Origin: Phycisphaerae bacterium | GTDB taxonomy: Bacteria > Planctomycetota > Phycisphaerae > Phycisphaerales > Phycisphaeraceae | Assembly: GCA_030432595.1 (NCBI GenBank) | Contig: JAUIGU010000001.1 | Span: 186,001 to 250,000, forward strand | Direction of reading: 5' to 3' | DNA: 64,000 nt | Shown here: positions 1-15,877 of the stretch, one piece after another | How the letters are laid out: the number at the start of each line of letters is the position of its first letter | Numbering within the stretch: position 1 is the first letter of the stretch | The notes under the pieces: generated by a model | The model's input: only the letters and a program-made list of their open reading frames with translations | What the model was told of the DNA's origin: nothing | The model's database searches: none | Program-made: the position numbers and the translations under genes

Positions 1-128
1 CACACGCTCAGCACCGCCGCCAACAGCAGCACGCCCAGGCCCAGGCGCTGCCCGGTCGCGTCGCTGGTCAGCCAGAGCCACGCCTGACCGCTCGAAACGT
101 TTGACCAATACTGTTGGATGATGTCCAT
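1..128 (-). CDS. N-terminal fragment of an unidentified membrane protein, cut by the window edge
   Basis: Reading leftwards from an ATG at 128 the frame stays open for 42 codons to the window edge. An AAAGG Shine-Dalgarno (136-140 on the plus strand as CCTTT) lies 7 bases before the start, which supports a real gene. The first ~28 residues are polar and aromatic (it begins MDIIQQYW), then a hydrophobic run LGLGVLLLAAVLSV starts, probably the first transmembrane helix. Too little is present to name a family. Confidence 0.55.
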   Translation of the reverse strand, partial: MDIIQQYWSNVSSGQAWLWLTSDATGQRLGLGVLLLAAVLSV

Positions 129-442
129 CGGTTTGCCTTTCGGTTCGGACTCGTCGCGGCCGCACCCACTCCTGGGCTCAAGCCGTGGCCACACCGAACG
201 TACGATCCGCGCTGCGAGGCACGCACCCTTTCGCCCAAGCAAACGCCGCAACTCTCCGAACTCAAGCCCGCACAACCCGCACACCTTCACACCCAAACGC
301 CCGCAAAACCCACCTCCCCCCGGGAGGGGCCGGGGGAGGGTGCTCGGTAAGCGATCAACTGGCCGAGCAATAAATGACCGTGCCAGACGATCAAACGGCC
401 GGTCGATCCACGCCAAACCTCCAACGCCCATCGACAAACTCA
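129..442. other. Intergenic region without a recognisable gene
   Basis: The frames open here are short and have no start signals or recognisable domains. The segment contains the Shine-Dalgarno of the leftward gene (136-140) and a C/G-rich stretch (309-340) but no clear terminator or repeat. Confidence 0.5.
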
Positions 443-471
443 TTGACACCGCCCGGCCCGACCGATACCTT
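443..471 (+). promoter_or_regulatory. Promoter of the leuA leader
   Basis: A perfect TTGACA (443-448) is followed after 17 bases by TACCTT (466-471). Only 8 bases separate this -10 element from the ATG of the leader peptide at 480, so the transcript probably begins at or next to the start codon. Spacing and the -35 match are seen directly; the start point is inferred. Confidence 0.6.
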
Positions 472-479
472 CCACAGCC

Positions 480-557
480 ATGAACCGCCCCGCCACCCTC
501 GCCGGCAACCTGAGCAAGGCCCTCCTCGGGCTCCTGCTTATCTCGTCCGCCGGCTAG
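480..557 (+). CDS. Leucine-rich leader peptide of the leuA attenuator (LeuL-like)
   Basis: A 25-codon frame (starts MNRPATLAG, stops TAG 555-557) contains seven leucine codons, five of them in a block of six codons (residues 15-20, LLGLLL). It lies directly between the promoter at 443-471 and a rho-independent terminator at 590-619 that precedes leuA. This is the layout of ribosome-mediated attenuation of leucine operons. There is no Shine-Dalgarno; the ATG is 8 bases after the -10, so it would be translated from a leaderless transcript. The alternative is a chance short frame, as Leu codons are common in GC-rich DNA. Confidence 0.55.
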   Translation: MNRPATLAGNLSKALLGLLLISSAG

Positions 558-589
558 GGCTCCGCGATTCATCCCCCGAATCTCACCGA

Positions 590-619
590 CCCCGCCGGCA
601 CGCCCCGACGGGGTTTTTT
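590..619 (+). terminator. Terminator/attenuator upstream of leuA
   Basis: CCCCG-C-CGG (590-598) pairs with CCG-A-CGGGG (605-613), eight base pairs with one mismatch and a 6-base loop, followed by six T (614-619). It stands between the leader peptide and leuA, where only an attenuator makes sense. The hexamer GCCGGC occurs at 501-506, 549-554 and within the 5' stem at 594-599, so mutually exclusive pairings 1:2, 2:3 and the terminator can be drawn. Confidence 0.75.
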
Positions 620-653
620 GTTGGATACTCGCCCACCCACTCCCACACCCGCA

Positions 654-688
654 CCATCCGCCATCCGCAATCCGCCATCCGCCATCCG
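654..688 (+). repeat. Five tandem copies of the 7-mer CCATCCG
   Basis: CCATCCG is repeated five times (654-688); the third copy reads CAATCCG. It lies in the untranslated stretch between the attenuator and leuA. No function can be read from it; a slippage-prone simple repeat is the plain explanation. Confidence 0.8.
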
Positions 689-708
689 GATCACTAAAGG
701 CCATCATC

Positions 709-2322
709 ATGCCCGACGCCAACCCATCACCCGTTGATCCTTCCCCCATCCGCATCTTCGACACGACCCTGCGCGACGGCGAGCAGTCGCCCGGCGCGTC
801 GCTGAACCACCACGAGAAGATCGAGATCGCCCGGCAGCTCGAGAAGCTGGGTGTGGATGTCATCGAGGCCGGCTTCCCCATCACCTCCGACGGCGACTTC
901 GAGGCGGTCAAGGCCATCGCCGGCGAGTTGGAGCACGCGACCGTCTGCGGCCTGGCCCGGTGCGTGCCCAAGGACATCGAACGCGCCGGCGAGGCCGTGA
1001 AAGACGCGGCCGCGCCGCAGGGCGGACGGGTGCACGTGTTTTGCGCGACCTCCAAGATCCACCGCGAGCACAAGCTGCGCAAGGCGTTCGACGAGATCAT
1101 CGCGCTGTCCAAACGCTCCATCGAGCACGCCCGGCAGTACGTCGAAGACGTCGAGTTCTCCCCCGAAGACGGCAGCCGGACCGAGCTGAACTACCTGGTC
1201 GACATCACCGCCGCCGCGATCGAAGCCGGCGCCACCACCATCAACATCCCCGACACCGTGGGCTACGCCGTGCCCGAGGAGTACGGCCACATCTTCGCCC
1301 ACATGCGTGAGCAACTGCCGCAGATCGACCGCGACGGCATCGTGCTGTCCTCGCACTGCCACAACGACCTGGGCCTGGCCGTCGCCAACTCCATCGCCGC
1401 GGTGCAGAACGGCGCGAAGCAGATCGAGTGCACCATCAACGGCATCGGCGAACGCGCCGGCAACGCGGCGCTGGAAGAGATCGTCATGGCCCTGCGCACG
1501 CGCGGCGACTACTACGCCGGCTTCACCACGAACATCAAGCCCGCCGAGATCTTCAAGACCTCGCGTATGGTCTCGAACCTGACCGGCCTGACCGTGCAGC
1601 GCAACAAGGCCGTCATCGGCGAGAACGCCTTCGCCCACGAGTCCGGCATCCACCAGGACGGCGTGCTGAAACACCGCGAGACCTACGAGATCATGGACCC
1701 GCGCGACATCGGCGTGCCCGAGTCCAAGTTGGTTTTAGGGAAGCACTCGGGGCGACACGCGCTGGCCGACCGCATCAAGGACTTGGGCTACCGCATCGAC
1801 GACGACACCCTGCAAAAGGTCTACGACCGCTTCAAACAACTGGCGGACAAGAAGAAGGACGTCTACGACGAAGACATCGAGGCGATCCTGGATGTCCTGC
1901 TGGGCGCCGGCCGGCAGCTGTGGGAACTGGCCAAGTTCTCCGTCACCGCGGGCAGCGACGAGACCTCGGTGGCCCTGGTCGAGCTGCGCGATTCGTCCGG
2001 CGAGATCCGTCGCGAAGCGGCGTACGGCGACGGCCCGATCGACGCGTGCTACTCCGCAATCCAGATCATCACCGGCGTCACCGTCGCGCTCGAGCGCTAC
2101 GAGACCCGCGCCGTCACCGGCGGCAAGGAAGCGCAGGGCGAAGTCTCCGTGCAGGTGAACCACCACGGCCGGAAGGTCCGCGGGCGCGGTCTGTCGACCG
2201 ACGTCATCGAGGCCGCCGTCAAGGCGTACCTCGCCGCGATCAACCGCATCAAGACCACGCAGGAACGCGCCGTCGCCGCGACCAGCCCGGACGCAGACTC
2301 CGAAACGGTGGCGCAGCCGTGA
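709..2322 (+). CDS. leuA: 2-isopropylmalate synthase
   Basis: It condenses acetyl-CoA and 2-oxoisovalerate, the first committed step of leucine synthesis in the cytoplasm. The 537-residue protein has the HMGL-type TIM barrel (about residues 15-285) with the signature DTTLRDGEQSPGASL near the N-terminus and SSHCHNDLGLAVANS carrying metal-binding histidines, then a C-terminal LeuA allosteric domain (about 370-510) that normally binds leucine. Length is typical of the family. AAAGG lies 9 bases before the ATG. The gene follows a Leu-rich leader peptide and terminator, so transcription is probably controlled by leucyl-tRNA charging in addition to feedback inhibition. Its TGA overlaps the GTG start of the next gene. 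Confidence 0.95.
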   Translation: MPDANPSPVDPSPIRIFDTTLRDGEQSPGASLNHHEKIEIARQLEKLGVDVIEAGFPITSDGDFEAVKAIAGELEHATVCGLARCVPKDIERAGEAVKDAAAPQGGRVHVFCATSKIHREHKLRKAFDEIIALSKRSIEHARQYVEDVEFSPEDGSRTELNYLVDITAAAIEAGATTINIPDTVGYAVPEEYGHIFAHMREQLPQIDRDGIVLSSHCHNDLGLAVANSIAAVQNGAKQIECTINGIGERAGNAALEEIVMALRTRGDYYAGFTTNIKPAEIFKTSRMVSNLTGLTVQRNKAVIGENAFAHESGIHQDGVLKHRETYEIMDPRDIGVPESKLVLGKHSGRHALADRIKDLGYRIDDDTLQKVYDRFKQLADKKKDVYDEDIEAILDVLLGAGRQLWELAKFSVTAGSDETSVALVELRDSSGEIRREAAYGDGPIDACYSAIQIITGVTVALERYETRAVTGGKEAQGEVSVQVNHHGRKVRGRGLSTDVIEAAVKAYLAAINRIKTTQERAVAATSPDADSETVAQP

Positions 2323-2921
2323 GCGTTATCGAGCCTCAAACCATCACGCTGCGCGACGGCGCAACACTGTCGCTTCGCAGCCCGGAGGAAAGCGATGCGC
2401 AAGCCCTGATCGATCGACTGGACCGTGTCCGCCGGGAATCCACCGGGATATCGTTCGGCCCCGATGACGAGTTGCCGACGCTGGCGTGGGAGCAGGACTG
2501 GATTCGGCAGCGTCGGCGAGACGGCGGCGTTCAGGTGTTGGCAGTGGCCGAGGACGGCGAGCTGGCCGGGATGTGCGGCGTGGGTGTCGGCAGCCGTGTG
2601 CGGATGCGTCATCGCGGCGTGGTAGGCATCTCGCTCACCGCCAACTGGTGCGGGCGGGGGCTGGGTCAACGCCTGATGCAGGAATTGATCGCGTGGGCCC
2701 AAGCCGAACCGACGCTCGAAGTGCTTTCGCTGTGCGTGAACTCGGACAACCCGCGGGCGATCCATGTTTATGAAAAGGCCGGCTTTGAGCGCGAAGGCGA
2801 GTGCCGATGGGGCACCAAACGCGATGGCCAATACATCGGCGAGTTGCACATGAGTCGATGGGTCGGCAGCACCCCCGTTCAGCCGTCGGTGTCGGCACCC
2901 CCAACAGGAGCGCGTTCATGA
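2319..2921 (+). CDS. GNAT-family N-acetyltransferase
   Basis: A 200-residue protein of the RimJ/RimL-like GNAT type. Acetyl-CoA binding motif A is visible as GISLTANWCGRGLGQRL, followed by the conserved C-terminal NPRAIHVYEKAGFEREG segment. The GTG start at 2319 overlaps the leuA stop (GTGA), indicating translational coupling. The substrate is not apparent: it could be a protein N-terminus, an amino acid or a small amine. It sits in the leuA unit between leuA and a methyltransferase; I see no direct link to leucine synthesis. Confidence 0.85.
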   Translation: MSVIEPQTITLRDGATLSLRSPEESDAQALIDRLDRVRRESTGISFGPDDELPTLAWEQDWIRQRRRDGGVQVLAVAEDGELAGMCGVGVGSRVRMRHRGVVGISLTANWCGRGLGQRLMQELIAWAQAEPTLEVLSLCVNSDNPRAIHVYEKAGFEREGECRWGTKRDGQYIGELHMSRWVGSTPVQPSVSAPPTGARS

Positions 2922-3658
2922 ATGCAGGCTACGACCACAAATCCACCGTCGATGAAATCCGACAACGCTTCGACGCCGACGTCGAACGCTTCAGCAACCT
3001 CGAGACCGGCCAGGCCGCGGCGCTCGACTCGCCGCTGCACATTGAGCTGCTGACCTCGGCGGCGCGGGCGGTGACGCCGAACGCCCAGCACATCCTTGAC
3101 CTCGGTTGCGGGGCCGGCAACTACACGCTCAAGCTGTTGCAGAAGTTCGGGGGTGCGGCACCCACGCAAGTCACCCTGATCGACCTTTCGCAACCGATGC
3201 TCGACCGCGCGACGCAGCGCATCCGCGCAGCGTCCCCGGATTCGCAGATCGAAGCGGTGCAGTCCGACGTGCGTGCGTTCGACTTCGGGCACGAGCACTT
3301 CGACATCGTCATGGCGGCGCAGTGCCTGCACCACCTCCGAGGCGAGGACGAGTGGGACGCCGTGTTTTCCTCGGTGTTCCGTTCGCTTCGGCCGGGCGGG
3401 TCGTTCTGGATCGCCGACTCGCTCGAGTACGGTCGGCCTCCGGTGCGGGCGATGATGTGGGACCGCTGGGGTGAGTACCTGAAGAACTACAAGGACGCCG
3501 CGTACCGCGACCAGGTCTTCGGGTACGTCGAAAAGGAAGACACACCCCGGCCGTTGTTCTGGCAGCTCGCCAAACTCAAGGCTGTGGGCTTCGCCGACCC
3601 CGAGGTGCTGCACGTCAACAGCCGGTTCGCGTCGTTCGGGGCGGTTCGGCCCGGCTAA
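2918..3658 (+). CDS. Class I SAM-dependent methyltransferase
   Basis: A 246-residue Rossmann-fold methyltransferase. Motif I is ILDLGCGAGNYTLKLLQ, the acidic residue after strand 2 is in VTLIDLSQPML, and motif III-like VMAAQCLHHLRG and LRPGGSFWIAD follow. I place the start at ATG 2918, which overlaps the TGA of the GNAT gene (ATGA) and has AGGAG about 8 bases upstream; a longer frame from 2801 would be fully inside the preceding gene. The substrate cannot be deduced; such UbiE/Coq5-like enzymes act on many small molecules. It probably ends the leuA transcription unit. Confidence 0.85.
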   Translation: MNAGYDHKSTVDEIRQRFDADVERFSNLETGQAAALDSPLHIELLTSAARAVTPNAQHILDLGCGAGNYTLKLLQKFGGAAPTQVTLIDLSQPMLDRATQRIRAASPDSQIEAVQSDVRAFDFGHEHFDIVMAAQCLHHLRGEDEWDAVFSSVFRSLRPGGSFWIADSLEYGRPPVRAMMWDRWGEYLKNYKDAAYRDQVFGYVEKEDTPRPLFWQLAKLKAVGFADPEVLHVNSRFASFGAVRPG

Positions 3659-3881
3659 CGCCCCGCAAACACACCCGCGACCGCGAACCCCGCGTGTGAG
3701 CACCGCGTAAGGACACTCCGACGGAAACATGATTCGGCTCCGGGCCAGTGAAAATGAGGTCCAAATAACTTGGCCCGGCCCCGCCGACGCGTCGATAGTT
3801 TGAATGGATCGAGACACGGAGAAAGAACACTGCCGGGCCCGTCGGACGCCACGTCCGAGACCGCCCGGCCGGGAGCCCATC

Positions 3882-5339
3882 TTGAGCGACACCGCCACGA
3901 TCGACCTTCCCCTCACCGACACCCCCGGCACCGAACCCAGCGAGCAGAGCACCGCCAGGCCCGCGGCCGTCAAGACCTTCGTGCTGGACACGAACGTACT
4001 GCTGCACAACTCGGCGGCGCTGTTCCTGTTCGCGGACAACCACGTCGTCGTCCCCTTCGCCGTCATCGAAGAGCTCGACACGTTCAAGAAGAACAACGAC
4101 GACAACGGCCGCAGTGCCCGCGAGGTGATCCGCCAGCTCGACCGGCTGCGCAAAAAAGGCAAGCTCGACGAGGGCGTGGAGTGGAATGGGCACGGCGGGA
4201 CAATCCGCGTCGCCTTCGCCAACGAGGATCAGCGGCCACAAGGCATCCGCCTCGACTCGGCCGACAACCGCATCATCGCTGTCGCGTGGATGCTGCAGCA
4301 GCAGGGCCGCCGCGCGATCCTGGTCACCAAGGACATCAACGTCCGCGTCCGCACCGACGCGCTGGGCATCACCACCGAGGACTTCGAGGCGCTCAAGGTC
4401 GATGCCGACCGGATGTACAGCGGCTACGAAGACCTCGCCGTGCCCGGCCAACTCATCGACCAGCTCTACGAAGAAAAGCAGATCGAGATCGAAGCCGTCG
4501 AGCCGCACCTGATCGTCGAAGACCCCGACCAGGGGTCGAGACAAATCGAGCTGTTCGCCAACCAGTTCGTGCATCTGCGTAACGAGCTCGACGAGTCGCA
4601 CACCGGCCTCGCGCGACGCCTGGCCGACACCGACCACCTCATCCCCGTCACCGCGCTACGCAAGCCCGTGCACGGGATCATGGCCCGCAACGTGCAACAG
4701 ACCATGGCGCTCGACCTGCTGCTCGACGACGACGTGCAGCTCATCACGCTGCTGGGTACGGCCGGCACAGGCAAGACACTACTCGCGCTCGCCGCGGGGT
4801 TGACCAAGACGTTCACCGAGGAGCGTTACGACAAGCTGCTGGTCGCCCGGCCGATCATGCCGATGGGCCGGGACATCGGGTACCTGCCCGGGGACAAGGA
4901 CGAGAAGCTCTCCGCGTGGATGCAGCCGATCTTCGACAACCTCGAATACCTCATGTCCACACGCGGGGCCGGCAGCCAGCACGCCGAGAGCAAGGGCAGC
5001 GACAAGCGCGTCGAACAGCTCATGTCGGCCGGCAAAATCGTGCTCGAGCCGTTGACCTACATCCGCGGCCGGTCGATTCCGCATCAGTTCATGATCGTTG
5101 ACGAGGCGCAGAACCTTACGCCGCACGAGGTGAAGACCATCGTGTCCCGCGTCGGCGAGGGCACGAAGATCATCCTCACCGGCGATGTGAACCAGATCGA
5201 CAACCCGTACCTCGACGCCGCGTCCAACGGCCTGGCGTACCTCATCGAACGCCTCAAGGGCCACGCGCTGGTCGGCCACATCACGCTGGCCAAGAGCGAA
5301 CGCAGCGAGCTGGCGTCGCTGGCGGCGGAGCGGTTGTAA
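3882..5339 (+). CDS. PIN-PhoH fusion ATPase (YlaK type)
   Basis: The protein joins an N-terminal PIN nuclease domain (TFVLDTNVLLHN, EELDTFKKN, DSADNRIIAVAW; roughly residues 25-160) to a PhoH ATPase (Walker A LLGTAGTGKTLLALAAG, PIMPMGRDIGYLPGDKDEK, Walker B FMIVDEAQN). Such fusions are thought to act on RNA as helicase-linked endoribonucleases. I prefer the TTG at 3882 because GGGAG (3871-3875) lies 6 bases before it and the residues upstream are Arg/Pro-rich and non-conserved in character; an in-frame ATG at 3804 has no Shine-Dalgarno. From 3882 the product is 485 residues. It converges on the phosphatase gene with 13 bases between the stops. Confidence 0.9.
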   Translation: MSDTATIDLPLTDTPGTEPSEQSTARPAAVKTFVLDTNVLLHNSAALFLFADNHVVVPFAVIEELDTFKKNNDDNGRSAREVIRQLDRLRKKGKLDEGVEWNGHGGTIRVAFANEDQRPQGIRLDSADNRIIAVAWMLQQQGRRAILVTKDINVRVRTDALGITTEDFEALKVDADRMYSGYEDLAVPGQLIDQLYEEKQIEIEAVEPHLIVEDPDQGSRQIELFANQFVHLRNELDESHTGLARRLADTDHLIPVTALRKPVHGIMARNVQQTMALDLLLDDDVQLITLLGTAGTGKTLLALAAGLTKTFTEERYDKLLVARPIMPMGRDIGYLPGDKDEKLSAWMQPIFDNLEYLMSTRGAGSQHAESKGSDKRVEQLMSAGKIVLEPLTYIRGRSIPHQFMIVDEAQNLTPHEVKTIVSRVGEGTKIILTGDVNQIDNPYLDAASNGLAYLIERLKGHALVGHITLAKSERSELASLAAERL

Positions 5340-5352
5340 AGCGCGGCGACGC

Positions 5353-6312
5353 TCAGGCGCGGTCGCGGCGAAGCCGGGGCACGAAGATGCCGACGATCCC
5401 GACGCGCGACAACTCCGGCCAGGGGACCGGAGCGCGGCTCAACAACCCCTTCAAACCCAGCACAAACCCACGCCACACTCCGGCGACGCGGGCCAGGCCG
5501 CTCGCGCCGCCGCTGCGCTGCGTGCACTCGAACGCGACCGCGGTCAGGTCGTCGTCGAGCGCGTAGCCCTCGACCGCCAGCCGCGCGAGCAACGCATCGA
5601 CCCAGCCCTGCGGTGAGCGCGGCGCTCCGGTTTCGCCGGCCAAATTGTTGAGCGTGTCGCATAAGCCCGCGACATCGAGCATCGCAGACGTGTCTTCACC
5701 CCCGCCACCGCGGTCGGGCCGGCGGGCTTCGATCAGGCAATCGGAGTAGAGCAGCATGACATCGCCCGGGTCGAGCGTGAGCTCGCGGCCTTCGTATCCG
5801 GACTCTTCGAGAATGCCCAGCGGCAGGTTGGCGATCTTACCGGCCGTGTCCGGCTGCTGGATGGGCGACCAGGCGTTCTTGACTTTGCGGTAGAGCATCG
5901 GCGGCGGGTGCCCGGCGTTGCAGAGCGACAGCCCGCCGTCGGGGGCGAAGTACGTGAGGACCACCGCGGTGACAAACCGCCCGCCGTCGACCAATCCGCC
6001 GATGTCCCGGTTCATCTGCGCCGCGAGCGTGCGCGGGTCGATGTGATTCATGTAGCGCTGCATGAGCCGGCGGAGGCTGCCGCCCACGGCCGCGACCTCC
6101 TCGCCGTGCCCGGAGACGTCGGCGATCAGCAGCCGCGCGATGCGCCCGGTGCCGCAGGAGCTGACGTAGTGCACATCGCCGCCGGCCTCCTGCCCGCGGT
6201 ACGGGCGAGCCAGCACCCAGCCGCTCAGCCCGGGCAGGGACAGCGTCGTCGCCACCGCGCGGTTGTCGCCCCAGACCTCGCTGCACGAGATGGTGGTCGC
6301 GGTGGTGTCCAC
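5353..6312 (-). CDS. SpoIIE/RsbU-type PP2C serine phosphatase
   Basis: A 319-residue PPM phosphatase, the type that dephosphorylates STAS anti-anti-sigma factors in partner-switching pathways. The metal-binding motifs are all present: EAGGDVHY, LIADVSGHGEEVA, CNAGHPPPMLY, LLYSDCLIEA and DDDLTAVAF. There is no obvious sensor domain before the catalytic domain, so regulation must come from a partner or from expression. The basic C-terminal tail after residue ~285 is outside the fold. A STAS protein is encoded 20 kb away at 26063-26425; a link is possible but not shown. Confidence 0.88.
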   Translation of the reverse strand: MDTTATTISCSEVWGDNRAVATTLSLPGLSGWVLARPYRGQEAGGDVHYVSSCGTGRIARLLIADVSGHGEEVAAVGGSLRRLMQRYMNHIDPRTLAAQMNRDIGGLVDGGRFVTAVVLTYFAPDGGLSLCNAGHPPPMLYRKVKNAWSPIQQPDTAGKIANLPLGILEESGYEGRELTLDPGDVMLLYSDCLIEARRPDRGGGGEDTSAMLDVAGLCDTLNNLAGETGAPRSPQGWVDALLARLAVEGYALDDDLTAVAFECTQRSGGASGLARVAGVWRGFVLGLKGLLSRAPVPWPELSRVGIVGIFVPRLRRDRA

Positions 6313-6335
6313 GGCGTGATCGTATCGGCATGACG

Positions 6336-6369
6336 AAAAAGAAGCCCACGGCGTGACGCCGTGGGCTTC
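6336..6369 (-). terminator. rho-independent terminator after rpoC
   Basis: A 14-bp perfect inverted repeat (6341-6354 with 6356-6369, arm GAAGCCCACGGCGT) is followed on the minus strand by TTTTT (6336-6340). It lies 34 bases after the rpoC stop and could also stop rightward transcription less efficiently. A nearly identical stem recurs after the STAS gene (26458-26486). Confidence 0.9.
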
Positions 6370-6402
6370 GAGTGGTCCAGGTTGTGGGAGACGCCGGACG
6401 CG

Positions 6403-10893
<4,491 letters not shown>

Positions 10894-10953
10894 GGGTGGG
10901 ACGCTCCGTGTCGGGCGTGGTTTAATGCAGGGAAGGAAAACGGGTGGGGCTAT

Positions 10954-10979
10954 GGACGGGCCGCTTAAGCGACCCGTCC
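10954..10979 (-). other. Hairpin in the rpoB-rpoC spacer
   Basis: GGACGGG (10954-10960) pairs with CCCGTCC (10973-10979) around an inner palindrome CGCTTAAGCG (10962-10971). No T-run follows on either strand, so it is not a standard terminator. A mRNA processing or stability element between the two subunit genes is possible. Confidence 0.6.
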
Positions 10980-10997
10980 GGGAGACCAAGGTTTTGA

Positions 10998-14798
<3,801 letters not shown>

Positions 14799-14916
14799 CG
14801 AGGTCCTCGCGGGGATGCCAGGAGTGGGTCGGGGTCGTTCAGGTTGTCAGAGTGCCGCAGTGCTCGCCCAACGCTGTGCCCAAATCGCCGCGGTCGCCCT
14901 TGACCGCGAACGGGGC

Positions 14917-14965
14917 ACTGTAGCAGGTTCGACACCCCATCACAACTCAAGCCTTGATTTTTTTT
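14917..14965 (-). promoter_or_regulatory. Probable rpoBC promoter with upstream A-tract
   Basis: On the minus strand TTGTGA (14945-14940) and TACAGT (14922-14917) are separated by 17 bases, each matching the sigma-70 consensus at four of six positions. Eight consecutive A (14965-14958) lie 12 bases upstream of the -35, where an UP element would be. It would give a 5' UTR of about 110 bases. Confidence 0.55.
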
Positions 14966-15041
14966 CGTGAAACCGCTAGGCGTGGCCCGGTAATTGCATG
15001 GCGATCCCCGCCCTGCTGACCGCCTGAGGCCTAAAGCACGC

Positions 15042-15848
15042 TCACAAAAGCACTTGCACCAACACCATCCCGGAGAACCCCAGCAGGAACGCCCACGCCA
15101 ACCGCGTCGCCCCGATCCGCTCCAACGCCTCGGGGATCAGCTCTTTGACCACCAGGAACATCATGGCCCCCGCCGCGAACCCCATCAGGCCGGGCATGAG
15201 TGGCTCGAAAAACCACGCCGCCAGCACCGCCGGCACCGCCGCGATCGGCTGGGGCACGCTGGTCAGCACCGCCAGCCAGAAGCACCGCCACAGGCTCACC
15301 CCCGCCGACCGCAGCGGGATCGCCACCGCCAGGCCCTCGGGGATGTTGTGGATCGCGATCGCCAGCGCAATGTAATTGCCCAGGTTGGGGTTGTGGGCGT
15401 ACTCGGTCTCGCCGGCCACATAGCCCACGCCCACCGCCACCCCCTCGGGGATCGAGTGCACGCACATCGCCAGGAAAATCAGCAGCCCCGTCGCCCCGCC
15501 CATGTTCGGCCCAAACGTCTCGCCCAGCCCCTTGCTCTCGATGATCCTCCCGGTCAGGTCCAGGAACAGCGCCCCCACCAGCACGCCGATCAGCACCGGC
15601 CCCACGCCCGAGCCGTCCGCGTTCCACAGCGCCCAGCCGTCCTCGGCGATCGAGCTGCCTCCCTGCAACGCCGGGACGATCAGGTTGTAGACCGACGCCG
15701 CGAACATAAGCCCCCCCGCCGCCGCGTACCCCACGCCCGCGTGCCGTGCCGGGTCCAGCCGCTTCCACAACAGCGGCAGCACCCCCAGCCCGCACGCCAG
15801 CGACGCCAGCACCCCCGCCACTACGGCCTGGATCAGGGCCTCGTTCAA
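15042..15848 (-). CDS. ZIP-family divalent metal transporter
   Basis: A 268-residue inner-membrane protein with about eight hydrophobic helices. The ZIP hallmark pairs HSIPEG and HNIPEG in helices IV and V form the metal pathway; zinc, iron or manganese import are all possible for the GufA/ZupT-like branch. The start is TTG at 15848, supported by GAGGTG five bases upstream. It follows an outer-membrane-type protein gene by 29 bases, so the two are probably cotranscribed and may jointly serve metal or solute uptake. Confidence 0.9.
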   Translation of the reverse strand: MNEALIQAVVAGVLASLACGLGVLPLLWKRLDPARHAGVGYAAAGGLMFAASVYNLIVPALQGGSSIAEDGWALWNADGSGVGPVLIGVLVGALFLDLTGRIIESKGLGETFGPNMGGATGLLIFLAMCVHSIPEGVAVGVGYVAGETEYAHNPNLGNYIALAIAIHNIPEGLAVAIPLRSAGVSLWRCFWLAVLTSVPQPIAAVPAVLAAWFFEPLMPGLMGFAAGAMMFLVVKELIPEALERIGATRLAWAFLLGFSGMVLVQVLL

Positions 15849-15877
15849 CGCTTCACCTCAGCACCCGACCCACCCGC

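Noticed and set aside
654-688. Tandem CCATCCG repeats as a possible CRISPR array
   Set aside because: Units are 7 bases without spacers; this is a simple tandem repeat.
3669-3700. Inverted repeat after the methyltransferase as a terminator
   Set aside because: Pairing of CACACCCGCG with CGCGTGTG is interrupted and no T-run follows.
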